Assembly: GCA_003242885.1 (NCBI GenBank) | Contig: QKMZ01000005.1 | Span: 62,001 to 126,000 of the forward strand | Source: Candidatus Melainabacteria bacterium | Lineage (GTDB): Bacteria > Cyanobacteriota > Vampirovibrionia > Obscuribacterales > Obscuribacteraceae | Length of the DNA stretch: 64,000 nt | Direction of reading: 5' to 3' | In this document: positions 1 through 9,101 of the stretch, piece by piece | Layout of the letters: the number at the start of each line of letters is the position of its first letter | Numbering within the stretch: position 1 is the first letter of the stretch | The notes under the pieces: model-generated | What the model was told of the DNA's origin: nothing | What the model saw: only the letters and a program-made list of their open reading frames with translations | Database searches by the model: none | Program-made: the position numbers and the translations under genes

Positions 1-2
1 TT

Positions 3-2567
3 TACGAGAAGATCCGGAAGCGTGTTGTCAGGCAAATTGCCCACAGCCATGGTGCATCATTAGACTTTTCGCAGCTAGTCGATGCATACGTGCTTTTGTT
101 AGACCAGAGGCTTGCACTGAATTCTGGTCGATACGAGCTTGTTGCTTCTGGGAAAGAAAAACGGAAGCGAGGTGTGTTTTACACTCCTAATTGGTTAGCT
201 CGAGAGCTTGCTATGAAGGCGCTTGCTCCGCTTGTTTATTGTGACGTGGCTGATCTGGCTGTTGATAGTAAGTGCTCCGAAAAAGCTTCAAATAGGTTGG
301 TGTCAGTCGAGAAGATGCTCTCCCTTACCATCCTTGATCCAGCTATGGGGACCGGAACATTTTTGCTAAATTCGTTGGAGATTTTAAGCGAATTTGTAGT
401 TCAAAAACTTGCTAATGGCGATGCTGAATCGGACTGGCATGCGCTTATTCACTCGCTTAATGAATGCCTGCCGAAATCGTTTGGCCTGGCCGAATTGAAG
501 TCAATGAATGAGAATCAGCTTTTTTCAATGGTTCTGCACGTGGTGGCGCGGCGGTGTTTGTATGGTTTTGATTTGGACGAAGCTGCAGTAGAACTCTCGA
601 AACTGGGCCTTTCTCTTTGCTGTGGCTTACCATCAGAGGGAAGCAACTGTTTTTCCAACCTCAAATCAGGCCATGCTCTTTTGGACCTATGGCGCAGTCC
701 AGTCGATATTTTCCCAGCCGTCTTTTCCCGGGAGAATCCAGGGTTTGATTTGGTTATTACAAATCCACCCTGGGAGATTGAAAAGGTCAATTCTCGAGAG
801 TTCTTCTCACGTTTTGACCCAACATTCATGTCGCTGAGCAAGCAAGCAGCTATCGAGAGGCAGAAGCAAATTCTATCGCAGGACAAGGCTGTGGAAGAGG
901 AGTGGAATGAGTACCGCGCTTATCACGAGAATTTGGGTTCATTCATTCAGCGCAGAGCGAAATTTCAGGGCGGCGGTGATTCAAATGCGTACAAGTTATT
1001 TTTAGAACTTGGTTATGACCTCTGTCGCGTGGGCGGTGTGATGGCGCAAATTGTGCCATCTGGAATCTACAGTGACAAAGGTGCAACAGAGTTACGACGC
1101 TTGTTTGTAGAAAAGAGTCGCTGGCTTTTCTTGAGCGGTTTTCACAATCACGATGGAATTTTTGATATTCATAGATCGTTCAAATTTTGCATGCTTGGAG
1201 TAGTGAAAGGAGAGCGCACCGACTCTATCGAATGCGGCTTCCTTCGAGTTGCTTCAGCAGAGAAAGAGGATTCTTTCAAATACAGAATTGCGACACTCAA
1301 GGCTTTGTCCCCAGAGAATCTGGCATTCTTCGAAACCACAAATGCTGCTGATTTGAGTCTCGTTGAAAAATTGGCAGCAACGTGCAAACCCCTTGCGTCC
1401 ATGCCTGTTTCATTTCGCCGGGAGTTTGATATGACTAACGATTCGAAACACTTTATCGAGAGGTCTGTAGCTCAGGTTGAAGGCTTTGCGCTGGACAGTT
1501 TCGGACATTGGCTGAAAGGATCGTGGAGACCGGTTGAACAAGTTGATACTAAGCATCAAGATCAATTTGCGTTTTCGCCGGATGGGAAAACGGCAATTGC
1601 AATTGATGATATAAAGCGCGTTCTTCTGCCGGTTTACGAAGGTCGCATGATAGGACAGTATGACTGGGCGAAAAAGGCTTGGATGCATGGAAAAGGGCGC
1701 CGCGCCGAGTGGACGGAATTGCCTTTTGGTGAGAAGCATATGCTGCCTCAGTATCTTCTAGATGTTGACAGCTACTTCCAAGCGCAGCCTGATCGCGGGG
1801 CAAAAGTGGGGTACCTGGCAGTAGGAGCATCGACTAATTCACGCTCGTGCATAGCAGCATTGATTGGTGATTGGCCGTGTGGAAATGCAGTGCCCGTACT
1901 GATTCCGTCAAGCGGGGATGGCGAAGAACGGAATGCTTTTCTATCAGCACTGCTTGCATGTCTAAATAGTTTTGTCTTTGATTATTTCTTGCGTTTGAGA
2001 TTGTCCGCAAACAACCTTAACTGGTTTATTTTGCAAGAATGTCTTCTACCGGATTTAAATCAACTGGCCCTGAATAAGGCTTTGCTATCGGCGGTTTCAG
2101 AACTGAGCAGTCATAACGCTCTTCGCGCTGAGGGATTTGGTGGACACAATCCAGGCGCTGTTCGCCGATTGAAGTTGAGAGCTTTCATTGAAGCCGTGGT
2201 AGCGCAAAGTTATCAGATCAGCGACTCTGATTGCGAGGTCATCCTCAGAGGCTGTGAGCTTGCTGATCTTCGCGAAACGAAGGATAAGCCGTCCTCAATC
2301 GATAAAGGCTTTCATCGCATAGACTTGGAGTTGCCGCCCAAGTTTAGGTCACCTTCACTCTTTCTTGAGGCTTTTAAGTTAATCCGTGAGCGTGATGCAA
2401 ATTGGCTATTTGAGAATCTTGACGCTGATGAAGTGTTGTTCTCCAAGCAGAGTCTTGATCTCCCAGTATCGAGCGCTAAGCGCTCAGAGACCATGACTGC
2501 AACGGCTGCGGCGACCCTAATGTGCCGCATTAGAAGTGCCGGCTCTCGCCTTGGATTTCACCGCTAA
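3..2567 (+). CDS. Eco57I/TaqI-type N6-adenine DNA methyltransferase, 5' end cut by window edge
   Basis: This is the methyltransferase and target-recognition part of a restriction-modification (Type II/IIG-like) or stand-alone N6-adenine methylase. The frame is open to the left edge, so the first in-frame GTG (position 90) is probably internal. Counting from that GTG, an entry motif GVFYTP typical of Eco57I-class enzymes lies near residue 29. The SAM-binding motif I (DPAMGTGTF) lies near residues 82-90 and the catalytic motif IV TNPPW near 224-228. The C-terminal half, about 450-800, matches in size and position a TaqI-like specificity domain, but no motif is clear there. A nuclease domain, if present, would have to lie upstream of the window. 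No restriction partner follows; the next gene is an unrelated kinase 160 bases away. Confidence 0.85.
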   Translation, partial: YEKIRKRVVRQIAHSHGASLDFSQLVDAYVLLLDQRLALNSGRYELVASGKEKRKRGVFYTPNWLARELAMKALAPLVYCDVADLAVDSKCSEKASNRLVSVEKMLSLTILDPAMGTGTFLLNSLEILSEFVVQKLANGDAESDWHALIHSLNECLPKSFGLAELKSMNENQLFSMVLHVVARRCLYGFDLDEAAVELSKLGLSLCCGLPSEGSNCFSNLKSGHALLDLWRSPVDIFPAVFSRENPGFDLVITNPPWEIEKVNSREFFSRFDPTFMSLSKQAAIERQKQILSQDKAVEEEWNEYRAYHENLGSFIQRRAKFQGGGDSNAYKLFLELGYDLCRVGGVMAQIVPSGIYSDKGATELRRLFVEKSRWLFLSGFHNHDGIFDIHRSFKFCMLGVVKGERTDSIECGFLRVASAEKEDSFKYRIATLKALSPENLAFFETTNAADLSLVEKLAATCKPLASMPVSFRREFDMTNDSKHFIERSVAQVEGFALDSFGHWLKGSWRPVEQVDTKHQDQFAFSPDGKTAIAIDDIKRVLLPVYEGRMIGQYDWAKKAWMHGKGRRAEWTELPFGEKHMLPQYLLDVDSYFQAQPDRGAKVGYLAVGASTNSRSCIAALIGDWPCGNAVPVLIPSSGDGEERNAFLSALLACLNSFVFDYFLRLRLSANNLNWFILQECLLPDLNQLALNKALLSAVSELSSHNALRAEGFGGHNPGAVRRLKLRAFIEAVVAQSYQISDSDCEVILRGCELADLRETKDKPSSIDKGFHRIDLELPPKFRSPSLFLEAFKLIRERDANWLFENLDADEVLFSKQSLDLPVSSAKRSETMTATAAATLMCRIRSAGSRLGFHR

Positions 2568-2726
2568 GCATTAACTGTAGGCGCTTTTGGCTCTCTTTAT
2601 CCAGATTTATATAAAGCTTAGACTCAAAGACAAATGGGAATAGATAAGAAGCTAATACAGGTAATGCTCTAATTATCTGACGCTTAGCCTATCAATTCTA
2701 TTGGCTGGAGATGCCCTGGAAGCCCG

Positions 2727-5426
2727 ATGGAGCCTGAAGATAACGAGTTTTCGATTGAGGAGGACAAGACGCCGCGCGCTGGTCCGCCCCCATCAGCACA
2801 GGAGATCTCGCAGCAAAGGACCATCGCTGGTTCGCGCCTGAAAGATGAACCGATGGCTATTGTTGCGGACTCACTGGTTGGTGAGATTCTCGACAGCAAG
2901 TATGGCATTGTAAAACGGCTAGGTATTGGCGGAATGAGTGTGGTCTATCAGGCGAGAGATCTTTCGCTGGGGCGAAACGTTGCAATCAAGATGATGCCTC
3001 TGCAATCCGGTCATACGACGCAAGACTTGCCTCGCTTTCAGCAAGAGGCACAAACAATCAGCAGATTGAAGCATCCCAATCTTGTTACGGTGTTTGAATT
3101 TAACGTCAATAACATACCACCGTATTTGGTGATGGAGTATATCGAAGGCAAGTCGCTTGCTGAAGTGCTCAGCAGTGAAGGTCCTCTCGGTTTGGAACGC
3201 GGCATCAATGTTTTGCGGCAGATGTGCAGCGCCCTTACGCATGCTCATGAAAATGGCGTTGTTCACCGGGATCTCAAGCCGGCAAACGTCCTTTTGCAGA
3301 AGACTGCGACGAATACTGAGATTGTCAAAATCGTGGATTTCGGCATAGCCAAGCTTGTTCATCAGGACGATGCCGAAGCACAAAATTTTACGCGCTCTGG
3401 TGAAATCCTCGGAAGTCCACTATACATGAGCCCCGAGCAGTGCCAGGGAAAGAAGCTGGATCACCGCTCGGACATCTATTCGATGGGTTGTGTTCTGTAC
3501 GCTATTTTTGTCGGTGTACCACCATTCCAGGGCGCGACAGCGTTTGAAACAATTCAAATGCACATGCACGAACAGCCTGTATCAATCAGCTCTCGCAGAA
3601 GAGATTTGCCCTATGCAATGGAGCTGGATTCGATTTTGTTTAAAGCCATGGCGAAAGAGCAGTCTCAGCGATACCAGACAATTGGTGAATTAGACGAAGC
3701 TTTATCGAAAATTGGTCTAGAAGATGAGATGGTCGGTTTTGGTGCACTAAAAGCCATGATTGATCTCAATTTCAACAGAGCCGCAGCGAAGAAAAGTCGC
3801 GGCATGTCAGTCAAACTGTTTTGGCTTGTCACCATTATTAGTGTCGGCATCGGCTGCTTTGGTCTTTGGCACGCTTTGGATAGGTACTTTGCAGAAGACA
3901 GTGTTAAGAGCTGGCCCGAGATGGACTATAGCGGGCAGAAGGCTTTTGATGAAGGTGATTATCCGCGAGCAAACAACTTCTTCACTCTGGCGTTAAAGCA
4001 GGCTCAGCGTTCCAATAACATTACTAGGATCAATGCCTCTCTTGAAGAGCTGATTGATTTGAACGAAGTGTTGAAGAATCGTGAAAAGGTCATTGAATAC
4101 CAAAGTCAGCGAGAGAGTTCGCCCGAAGAAACACAACTTGGTTTGCGAACCTACAGAATTGTTGCACTAGCTCAGAATGCTTTGGATGACTTGGAGAAGC
4201 AAATGAAAACGCTTCCTCCTCCCGGCCCGGCTCGCACAAAGCAGGAGATTAAGCTGCAGCGGAAGCTTGCTGTAGTTCTCGGCGATTGCCGTCAATTGTT
4301 GGTGAGAAAAGCCGACAGTCGTCAGTTCACCATTATTCATGGACCAAATGCAATTCGATGCCAGGAAATTTTGATCAACGCGAGAAAGCTTTGCAAAGAG
4401 CTTACCGGAGAGCAGCACGCGCTCTATGGGCGTGTTCTCCACACGCTTGCACTTGCATATTTGGCAACCAGTCAACCAGATCTTGCGGAGAGGTGTTTTG
4501 AGTCTGCGGAGAATCTGCTCAAGAATTCACCTGCTGTTTCTCCTCTGGAGAGAGCCGATTATCTTAGCGATGCTTCTCACTTCTTTCAATTGCATGGCAA
4601 TTCGGAAAAGGCTATTCTGGCATTACAAAAGGAGCTGGAACTAGCTGGCGGAACGGAATCAAATAGCATTATCGCCGGCTCAATTTGTTTCCAACTTGCA
4701 GAGTTATACAACGCCATTGGCAAACACGAGCAGGCTAAAAAATATGCTCAGCTTTCGATCGAGATTTTGGAAAAGACGCAAGAGAAGGAAATGGGAGTTA
4801 CACACTCATTCTTGCTTTTGTACATGAAGGACTATCAAGGTGCGCTTCAACCAGCGCAGCAGTCTTTGCAAGAGAGTGAGCGAAAAGAAGTCAAAGACTA
4901 TTGGGAGTTGACTTCTCTGCTTACCATCATTGCCACTTGCTACAGTCATGATCCCAAGACTGCACCACTTGCAATTCCGCTCCTCAAGCGCGCTGCTGCG
5001 GTTAACTTGAGATGCGGCGAGCCCTTTGCCTATGTGCGCAGATTGCAAAAGCTGGCTAAAGTATATGCAATTTGCGGTAGGCAACAAGAGGAGTTGAAAA
5101 CGTACGAAGAGACTCTCAAGAACGCTGTCAACTTATACGGTAGTCGAAGTCCTGCTCTCGCTTCTCTTTATAAAGACTACGCCGCAGCGCAGTTGCAATC
5201 AGGTGATAAGGATGGTGCGGAGAGAAGTTTGAGCAAAACTGTTGTTATTCTGGAAAAAGGGTCTTCCTCAAGTCCTCAGATGAAAGAGGCTCTGGAAAGG
5301 CTAGCGGATGTGCTTAGACAGCAAGGGCGTGCGGAAGAAGCTGAAGAATTCCAATCGCGTGCAAGCAGCATCAAGCTGGATGCTGATGGTGCGAAGCAAG
5401 ATCCGCTCAATGCCATTCCAAATTAG
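2727..5426 (+). CDS. Ser/Thr protein kinase with transmembrane segment and C-terminal TPR domain
   Basis: PknB-like eukaryote-type kinase that phosphorylates Ser/Thr on unknown partners. An acidic N-terminal tail of about 55 residues precedes the kinase domain (about 58-330). Visible motifs are the glycine loop GIGGMSVVY, VAIK with Lys88, HRDLKPAN (catalytic Asp182), DFG (204-206), GSPLYMSPEQ in the activation segment, and DIYSMG. A hydrophobic segment at about 364-384 is a single membrane span, which puts the kinase in the cytoplasm and the TPR half (about 400-880) outside. The TPR units resemble kinesin-light-chain types. The ATG at 2727 follows GGAAG at a short distance. The same kinase-TM-TPR order recurs at 14496-16676. 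Sensor or scaffold function of the outer TPR part is inference. Confidence 0.93.
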   Translation: MEPEDNEFSIEEDKTPRAGPPPSAQEISQQRTIAGSRLKDEPMAIVADSLVGEILDSKYGIVKRLGIGGMSVVYQARDLSLGRNVAIKMMPLQSGHTTQDLPRFQQEAQTISRLKHPNLVTVFEFNVNNIPPYLVMEYIEGKSLAEVLSSEGPLGLERGINVLRQMCSALTHAHENGVVHRDLKPANVLLQKTATNTEIVKIVDFGIAKLVHQDDAEAQNFTRSGEILGSPLYMSPEQCQGKKLDHRSDIYSMGCVLYAIFVGVPPFQGATAFETIQMHMHEQPVSISSRRRDLPYAMELDSILFKAMAKEQSQRYQTIGELDEALSKIGLEDEMVGFGALKAMIDLNFNRAAAKKSRGMSVKLFWLVTIISVGIGCFGLWHALDRYFAEDSVKSWPEMDYSGQKAFDEGDYPRANNFFTLALKQAQRSNNITRINASLEELIDLNEVLKNREKVIEYQSQRESSPEETQLGLRTYRIVALAQNALDDLEKQMKTLPPPGPARTKQEIKLQRKLAVVLGDCRQLLVRKADSRQFTIIHGPNAIRCQEILINARKLCKELTGEQHALYGRVLHTLALAYLATSQPDLAERCFESAENLLKNSPAVSPLERADYLSDASHFFQLHGNSEKAILALQKELELAGGTESNSIIAGSICFQLAELYNAIGKHEQAKKYAQLSIEILEKTQEKEMGVTHSFLLLYMKDYQGALQPAQQSLQESERKEVKDYWELTSLLTIIATCYSHDPKTAPLAIPLLKRAAAVNLRCGEPFAYVRRLQKLAKVYAICGRQQEELKTYEETLKNAVNLYGSRSPALASLYKDYAAAQLQSGDKDGAERSLSKTVVILEKGSSSSPQMKEALERLADVLRQQGRAEEAEEFQSRASSIKLDADGAKQDPLNAIPN

Positions 5427-5429
5427 GAG

Positions 5430-5753
5430 CTGTGGGTCCACAGGATCACCGGGATGCGATCAGGGTTAACCCTATCGATTCCGTGCGTCTTTCGCGTTAA
5501 ATTTGCAACGCTGGCTTTCCAGCGTTTCTAACTTACTAGTCAGACAACCAGTTCATTCGCATGCATCTCATAGAGTTGCGCGCAGGCACTGTCATACACA
5601 TGGATAGGCTGTTTTACTTCTGCACAAACACGTGCGGTTGCACAACTTGCATTATCAACGAGTGCAGCTGGAGGTTGCATTCAGATATGTGAATGCGTTT
5701 TCCTGCGTTGCATTTGATGGCGTGCACGGTTGAACATGAGTGGAGAAACTCAT
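5430..5753. other. Intergenic region with hairpins, no gene
   Basis: About 325 bases separate the kinase stop from the VIT/vWA start. The stretch holds a perfect 6-bp hairpin (5430-5443), a 12-bp palindrome (5462-5473) and an 8-bp stem at 5507-5526 listed separately. No reading frame looks coding on either strand. The promoter of the next gene presumably lies in the right half, but no convincing -35/-10 pair was seen. Confidence 0.5.
5507..5528 (+). terminator. Candidate intrinsic terminator after kinase gene
   Basis: An 8-bp perfect stem (5507-5514 with 5519-5526) with a CTTT loop is followed by only a short T-rich tail. It lies 80 bases after the kinase stop codon, so it could end that transcript. 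The weak tail keeps confidence low. Confidence 0.35.
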
Positions 5754-8700
5754 ATGAGCGACGACAATAATGAAAATTCGGATTTGGCTCCGGAAGACGA
5801 TGATAATCTTGAAGAGCTTTTCGATCCAGGAGAGCCGGTCGATACTGAGGATGACGACGATGAAAGTGCTGAAGACCGTGAGCTTGCCGCCACAGCCGCA
5901 ATAACTGCAGAGCGAAGTGGAAGTAACCGCAATGGCTATAGCCGTGATGAAGGCAAGCGTTCAGCAGGTTTGCAGAAGTTGCAAAATAAACTGAAGAAAG
6001 CGGAAGAGCAAAATGAACAAGATGAACAAGATGATCATGATGATCAAAAGAATCATATAGATCAAAAGATCCAAAAGCTTCAAAAGCTTCAAAAGTTTCA
6101 AAAGGACCAAAAGGCTCAAAAAGAAGAGCGGGCGTCAAAGCGAAAAAACAATACTGAGAAAGTCACAAAACTGAAACTCGATTGGAAGTGGAAGATTCCA
6201 TTTTCATTCAGTGATTTCTGTGTCTTCTCATTGGGGGTATTGATTCCCCTCTCTATGCTGCTTTTGGGATCTGCATTTGCCGCGAAACGACTGACCCTTG
6301 TCTTGCTCAATCATCCCGTTGAGACAATCGTTCAGATATTTTTTGCATTGCTGATTCCATTTGCGAATTTTAGAATGTGGCGTTCTTTGCGACGTCAGGA
6401 TTATCGCTTTTCTGCAGTCAGAGGTATCGTCTCTGGCGCTGCTGTCGGAGCCGCTCTTACAATATGCGCCGTCAGTATGGCGTCTATGATCGTCGGCGGC
6501 GAAGTTATGGAGAACGAAATTGGCACCACTTTCGGTACGGGTTTTACCTTCTTGAGCACATTGACATTTTTGTCGATGTTGGTGGCAATCTATCAGATTA
6601 ACGTGTTTCGCCTCGCTCGTGATTTTCGTGTATCTCGCGCGCAGATAACTATGTTTGCCACCATTGGTGTATTGCTGTCAATAGCTTCGCTGTGTGCGAC
6701 TGAAGCAAAGTCGTTCTATGTGCGCATTGCCGAGAAGAGCGCAGTTACAAATGACAAAGCCGAACGCCAACGTGGACTAAATGTTTTGAGGAATCTGGAT
6801 ATCGAACGTCAATTGCGCATGGAGTGTACTGATGATCGAGCCGCCGGCCTTGCCGGTTTGTTCATTCCAATCAAATCGTCCACACAGAGGCAATTATATT
6901 TTGCCATCACAGGCAAGCCTTTCAGAGACGTGAATGCGGGGGAATTGTCGGCAATGTCCGATGACTATCTGCGTCGTCACGTTGTCGGTGAACCGGTCAA
7001 AGGATTAACACTTGTCCGTTCGCTCTTGAGCGGTTCGTTAAGTCCAGCGACTCTAACTTCGACTGTCAATTGGACTTATGTATTCAAGAATGAATCTGCC
7101 GGCCCGCAGGAGGCGCGTGCAGAAATTGCTTTACCTGCAGGAACCGCCGTGACCGGTATGACCCTGTGGAAAGACGGTGAGCCTACCGACGCTCGTATAG
7201 CTGTTTCGGTTAGTGAAGCGGGTCAAGGAGAACAAAGCTGGGTTCAAGCGAATCACAATTGCCCTGCAATGCTTACGCCGATTGGGCATGGTCGGTTTTT
7301 GCTCCACTGCTACCCGGTTGAGCAAGATGAAGAATTGAAGATTCGCATGACAATGGTTGTGCCCTTGAAGGCTGAAAACGCTTCCCAAGCGGCATTGCCG
7401 ATACCTCGATTTGTTGCCGCCAACTTTACGTTGGATGGAAAGCATTTACTCAAAGTCAAATCGCCACTCGCGCTAAAAGCGCACAGCAAGGATTTAAGAC
7501 AGTCGCATAGCACATCTGGTCAGCACATTGTTGCCGGACCACTCACCAAGGAGGAATTGAAAGGCAGCGAGGTGGGCATCGCTGCGCAACTGCCGGCCAA
7601 AATGGAGCAGGTCGCAGTGTTCGACATGATTTCCACAAAACTGAAGGAGCAAGAAGAAAAGGAAAAACTAAAGAGAAAACGTGAACAAGAGCTTGAAGCT
7701 CAGGCTCAAGCTGAGGCAGAACTTGCAGAGGAGGAAGCAAAGCCGCAACAAGTTGTAGTAATGATTGACGGCTCACGAGGCGTGCGGCAACAGTTGGAGG
7801 ATGTTGCTCGCGTTCTCAAGCCGGGAAAAGCTAAGAAGAAAGCTATTCAAGCGCTCAAGAAAGGGCAGGTCGCAAAACGCTATGTCGTTGAGACCATTAA
7901 ACCGATTTGCGTAAAACCGCCAAAGAATTTGGTGGTGGTGCTCGACGGATCTTCCGCACTAGCAGGGCAGGAGAAAGAGATAATAGCAGCGCTGAGAAGT
8001 GTTCCAAAAGGTGTCATCACAACTGTGATGGTGGCATCGGATGAGCAGAAAAAGGAATTGGAAAGTCTTGAAGTGGAAAGCGGTATCAATCTCATCTCCA
8101 ACATGAAGTTCGCTGGTGGGCAAGACAATTTGCAAGCGGTCGTCAATGCATCTGAACTTGCAGGTGAGAGCGCAAATGGTGCGGTTCTTTGGATTCATGG
8201 TCCACAACCTGCATTCAATCGCGAAATCTACATCATGTCGCAGTATTCGAATGTTCCGGCTTTCTATGAATACTCGATAGACAGTGGAGAGACTGACACT
8301 CTAGAGTTTTTCAAAAACCATGCAGAGATTGGTCCATTCTCTCAAATTCCTAAGAGCGGTTCTATGGGCAAGGACATCGCCGGTTTTCTATCCCGCTGGC
8401 GCAGTGATCGGACAAACTATGCTGTAGCACTGGCTGAAACAATCGAAAAGCCAACTTGCAGAATGGCTACTCCGAAAGAATCTATGGAGTTGCTAGCACT
8501 AAGAGCGAACGCCTATTGTGAACAGCTGCTGTCCGAGCGCCGAGCCGCCAGAGCCGCGACGATTGCCGCAACATACGGTTTGGTCACACCTGTTAGTTCG
8601 GCCATCGTGAATGAAGCTGTCGGTCGCAATCTCCATCTAGGTGAAGCTCCCGTTCAAGCGAGAGAACAAGACAGTGATGTCCCGACATTACAGGGGGCTA

Positions 8701-9038
8701 CAAACGGTACCATCGGACCACAAGGTGCCGATGCGACCTATGTGACTGGTATCAATACTGCCGGAACTGTGCGCGTAAACAATTTGGCAAACCTTGAAGC
8801 ACTGCTGAATGTCATTACCAATCTGGCGGAAATGGTTGGTTTGACTTTAGGCTTCGGTCTCTTGGTGCACGGATTGCTGCAGCGAAACGTGGTGCTCTAT
8901 GTACCGGGGTTGAACGCATCGCTCACACATATTCATAGAATCGCATATGGTGTTGCCATCATGTTCATGGCTTCATCCCTACCTGGAATCGTGAATTGGT
9001 TTGTTGCATCTGCACGCGACGCAAATCTATTCAGCTAG
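5754..9038 (+). CDS. Large VIT/vWA-like multipass membrane protein, paralogue A
   Basis: Unknown function; 1094 residues from ATG 5754, chosen because GGAG sits 8 bases upstream (an in-frame TTG at 5730 is the alternative). Parts in order: an acidic tail (about 1-50), a Gln/Lys coiled-coil-like stretch (about 80-125), five predicted membrane spans (about 140-315), a VIT-like beta domain (about 430-540, with ARAEIALPAG), a charged Lys/Glu helix (about 620-665), and a vWA-like domain (about 665-900). The vWA part has two candidate MIDAS starts, DGSRG at 672 and DGSSA at 731, neither matching the full DxSxS. A 41-residue block (979-1019) and two more spans end in ASARDANLFS. The gene at 60872-63751 is a clear paralogue. 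VIT plus vWA resembles the MSEP-CTERM protein family, but no sorting signal was recognised. It lies between two kinase genes. Confidence 0.85.
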   Translation: MSDDNNENSDLAPEDDDNLEELFDPGEPVDTEDDDDESAEDRELAATAAITAERSGSNRNGYSRDEGKRSAGLQKLQNKLKKAEEQNEQDEQDDHDDQKNHIDQKIQKLQKLQKFQKDQKAQKEERASKRKNNTEKVTKLKLDWKWKIPFSFSDFCVFSLGVLIPLSMLLLGSAFAAKRLTLVLLNHPVETIVQIFFALLIPFANFRMWRSLRRQDYRFSAVRGIVSGAAVGAALTICAVSMASMIVGGEVMENEIGTTFGTGFTFLSTLTFLSMLVAIYQINVFRLARDFRVSRAQITMFATIGVLLSIASLCATEAKSFYVRIAEKSAVTNDKAERQRGLNVLRNLDIERQLRMECTDDRAAGLAGLFIPIKSSTQRQLYFAITGKPFRDVNAGELSAMSDDYLRRHVVGEPVKGLTLVRSLLSGSLSPATLTSTVNWTYVFKNESAGPQEARAEIALPAGTAVTGMTLWKDGEPTDARIAVSVSEAGQGEQSWVQANHNCPAMLTPIGHGRFLLHCYPVEQDEELKIRMTMVVPLKAENASQAALPIPRFVAANFTLDGKHLLKVKSPLALKAHSKDLRQSHSTSGQHIVAGPLTKEELKGSEVGIAAQLPAKMEQVAVFDMISTKLKEQEEKEKLKRKREQELEAQAQAEAELAEEEAKPQQVVVMIDGSRGVRQQLEDVARVLKPGKAKKKAIQALKKGQVAKRYVVETIKPICVKPPKNLVVVLDGSSALAGQEKEIIAALRSVPKGVITTVMVASDEQKKELESLEVESGINLISNMKFAGGQDNLQAVVNASELAGESANGAVLWIHGPQPAFNREIYIMSQYSNVPAFYEYSIDSGETDTLEFFKNHAEIGPFSQIPKSGSMGKDIAGFLSRWRSDRTNYAVALAETIEKPTCRMATPKESMELLALRANAYCEQLLSERRAARAATIAATYGLVTPVSSAIVNEAVGRNLHLGEAPVQAREQDSDVPTLQGATNGTIGPQGADATYVTGINTAGTVRVNNLANLEALLNVITNLAEMVGLTLGFGLLVHGLLQRNVVLYVPGLNASLTHIHRIAYGVAIMFMASSLPGIVNWFVASARDANLFS

Positions 9039-9066
9039 AAAAGGACTTCAATGATGTGAAGGGCGA

Positions 9067-9098
9067 CAGGGGGAACGAAAGTTCCCTCTGTTTCTTTT
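9067..9098 (+). terminator. Intrinsic terminator of VIT/vWA gene A
   Basis: A 10-bp stem (9067-9076 with 9081-9090, one G-T pair) closed by a GAAA tetraloop is followed by TTTCTTTT. It lies 29 bases after the stop of the rightward gene and just before the end of the leftward kinase gene. The T-rich side fits rightward transcription. Confidence 0.8.
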
Positions 9099-9101
9099 GC
9101 A

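Noticed and set aside
6000..6125. Possible CRISPR-like short repeats
   Set aside because: Units are contiguous 9-base coding repeats with no spacers.
5614..6138. Leftward frame of 174 residues opposite the N-terminus of VIT/vWA A
   Set aside because: A His/Phe-rich product created by the Gln/Lys repeat on the other strand.
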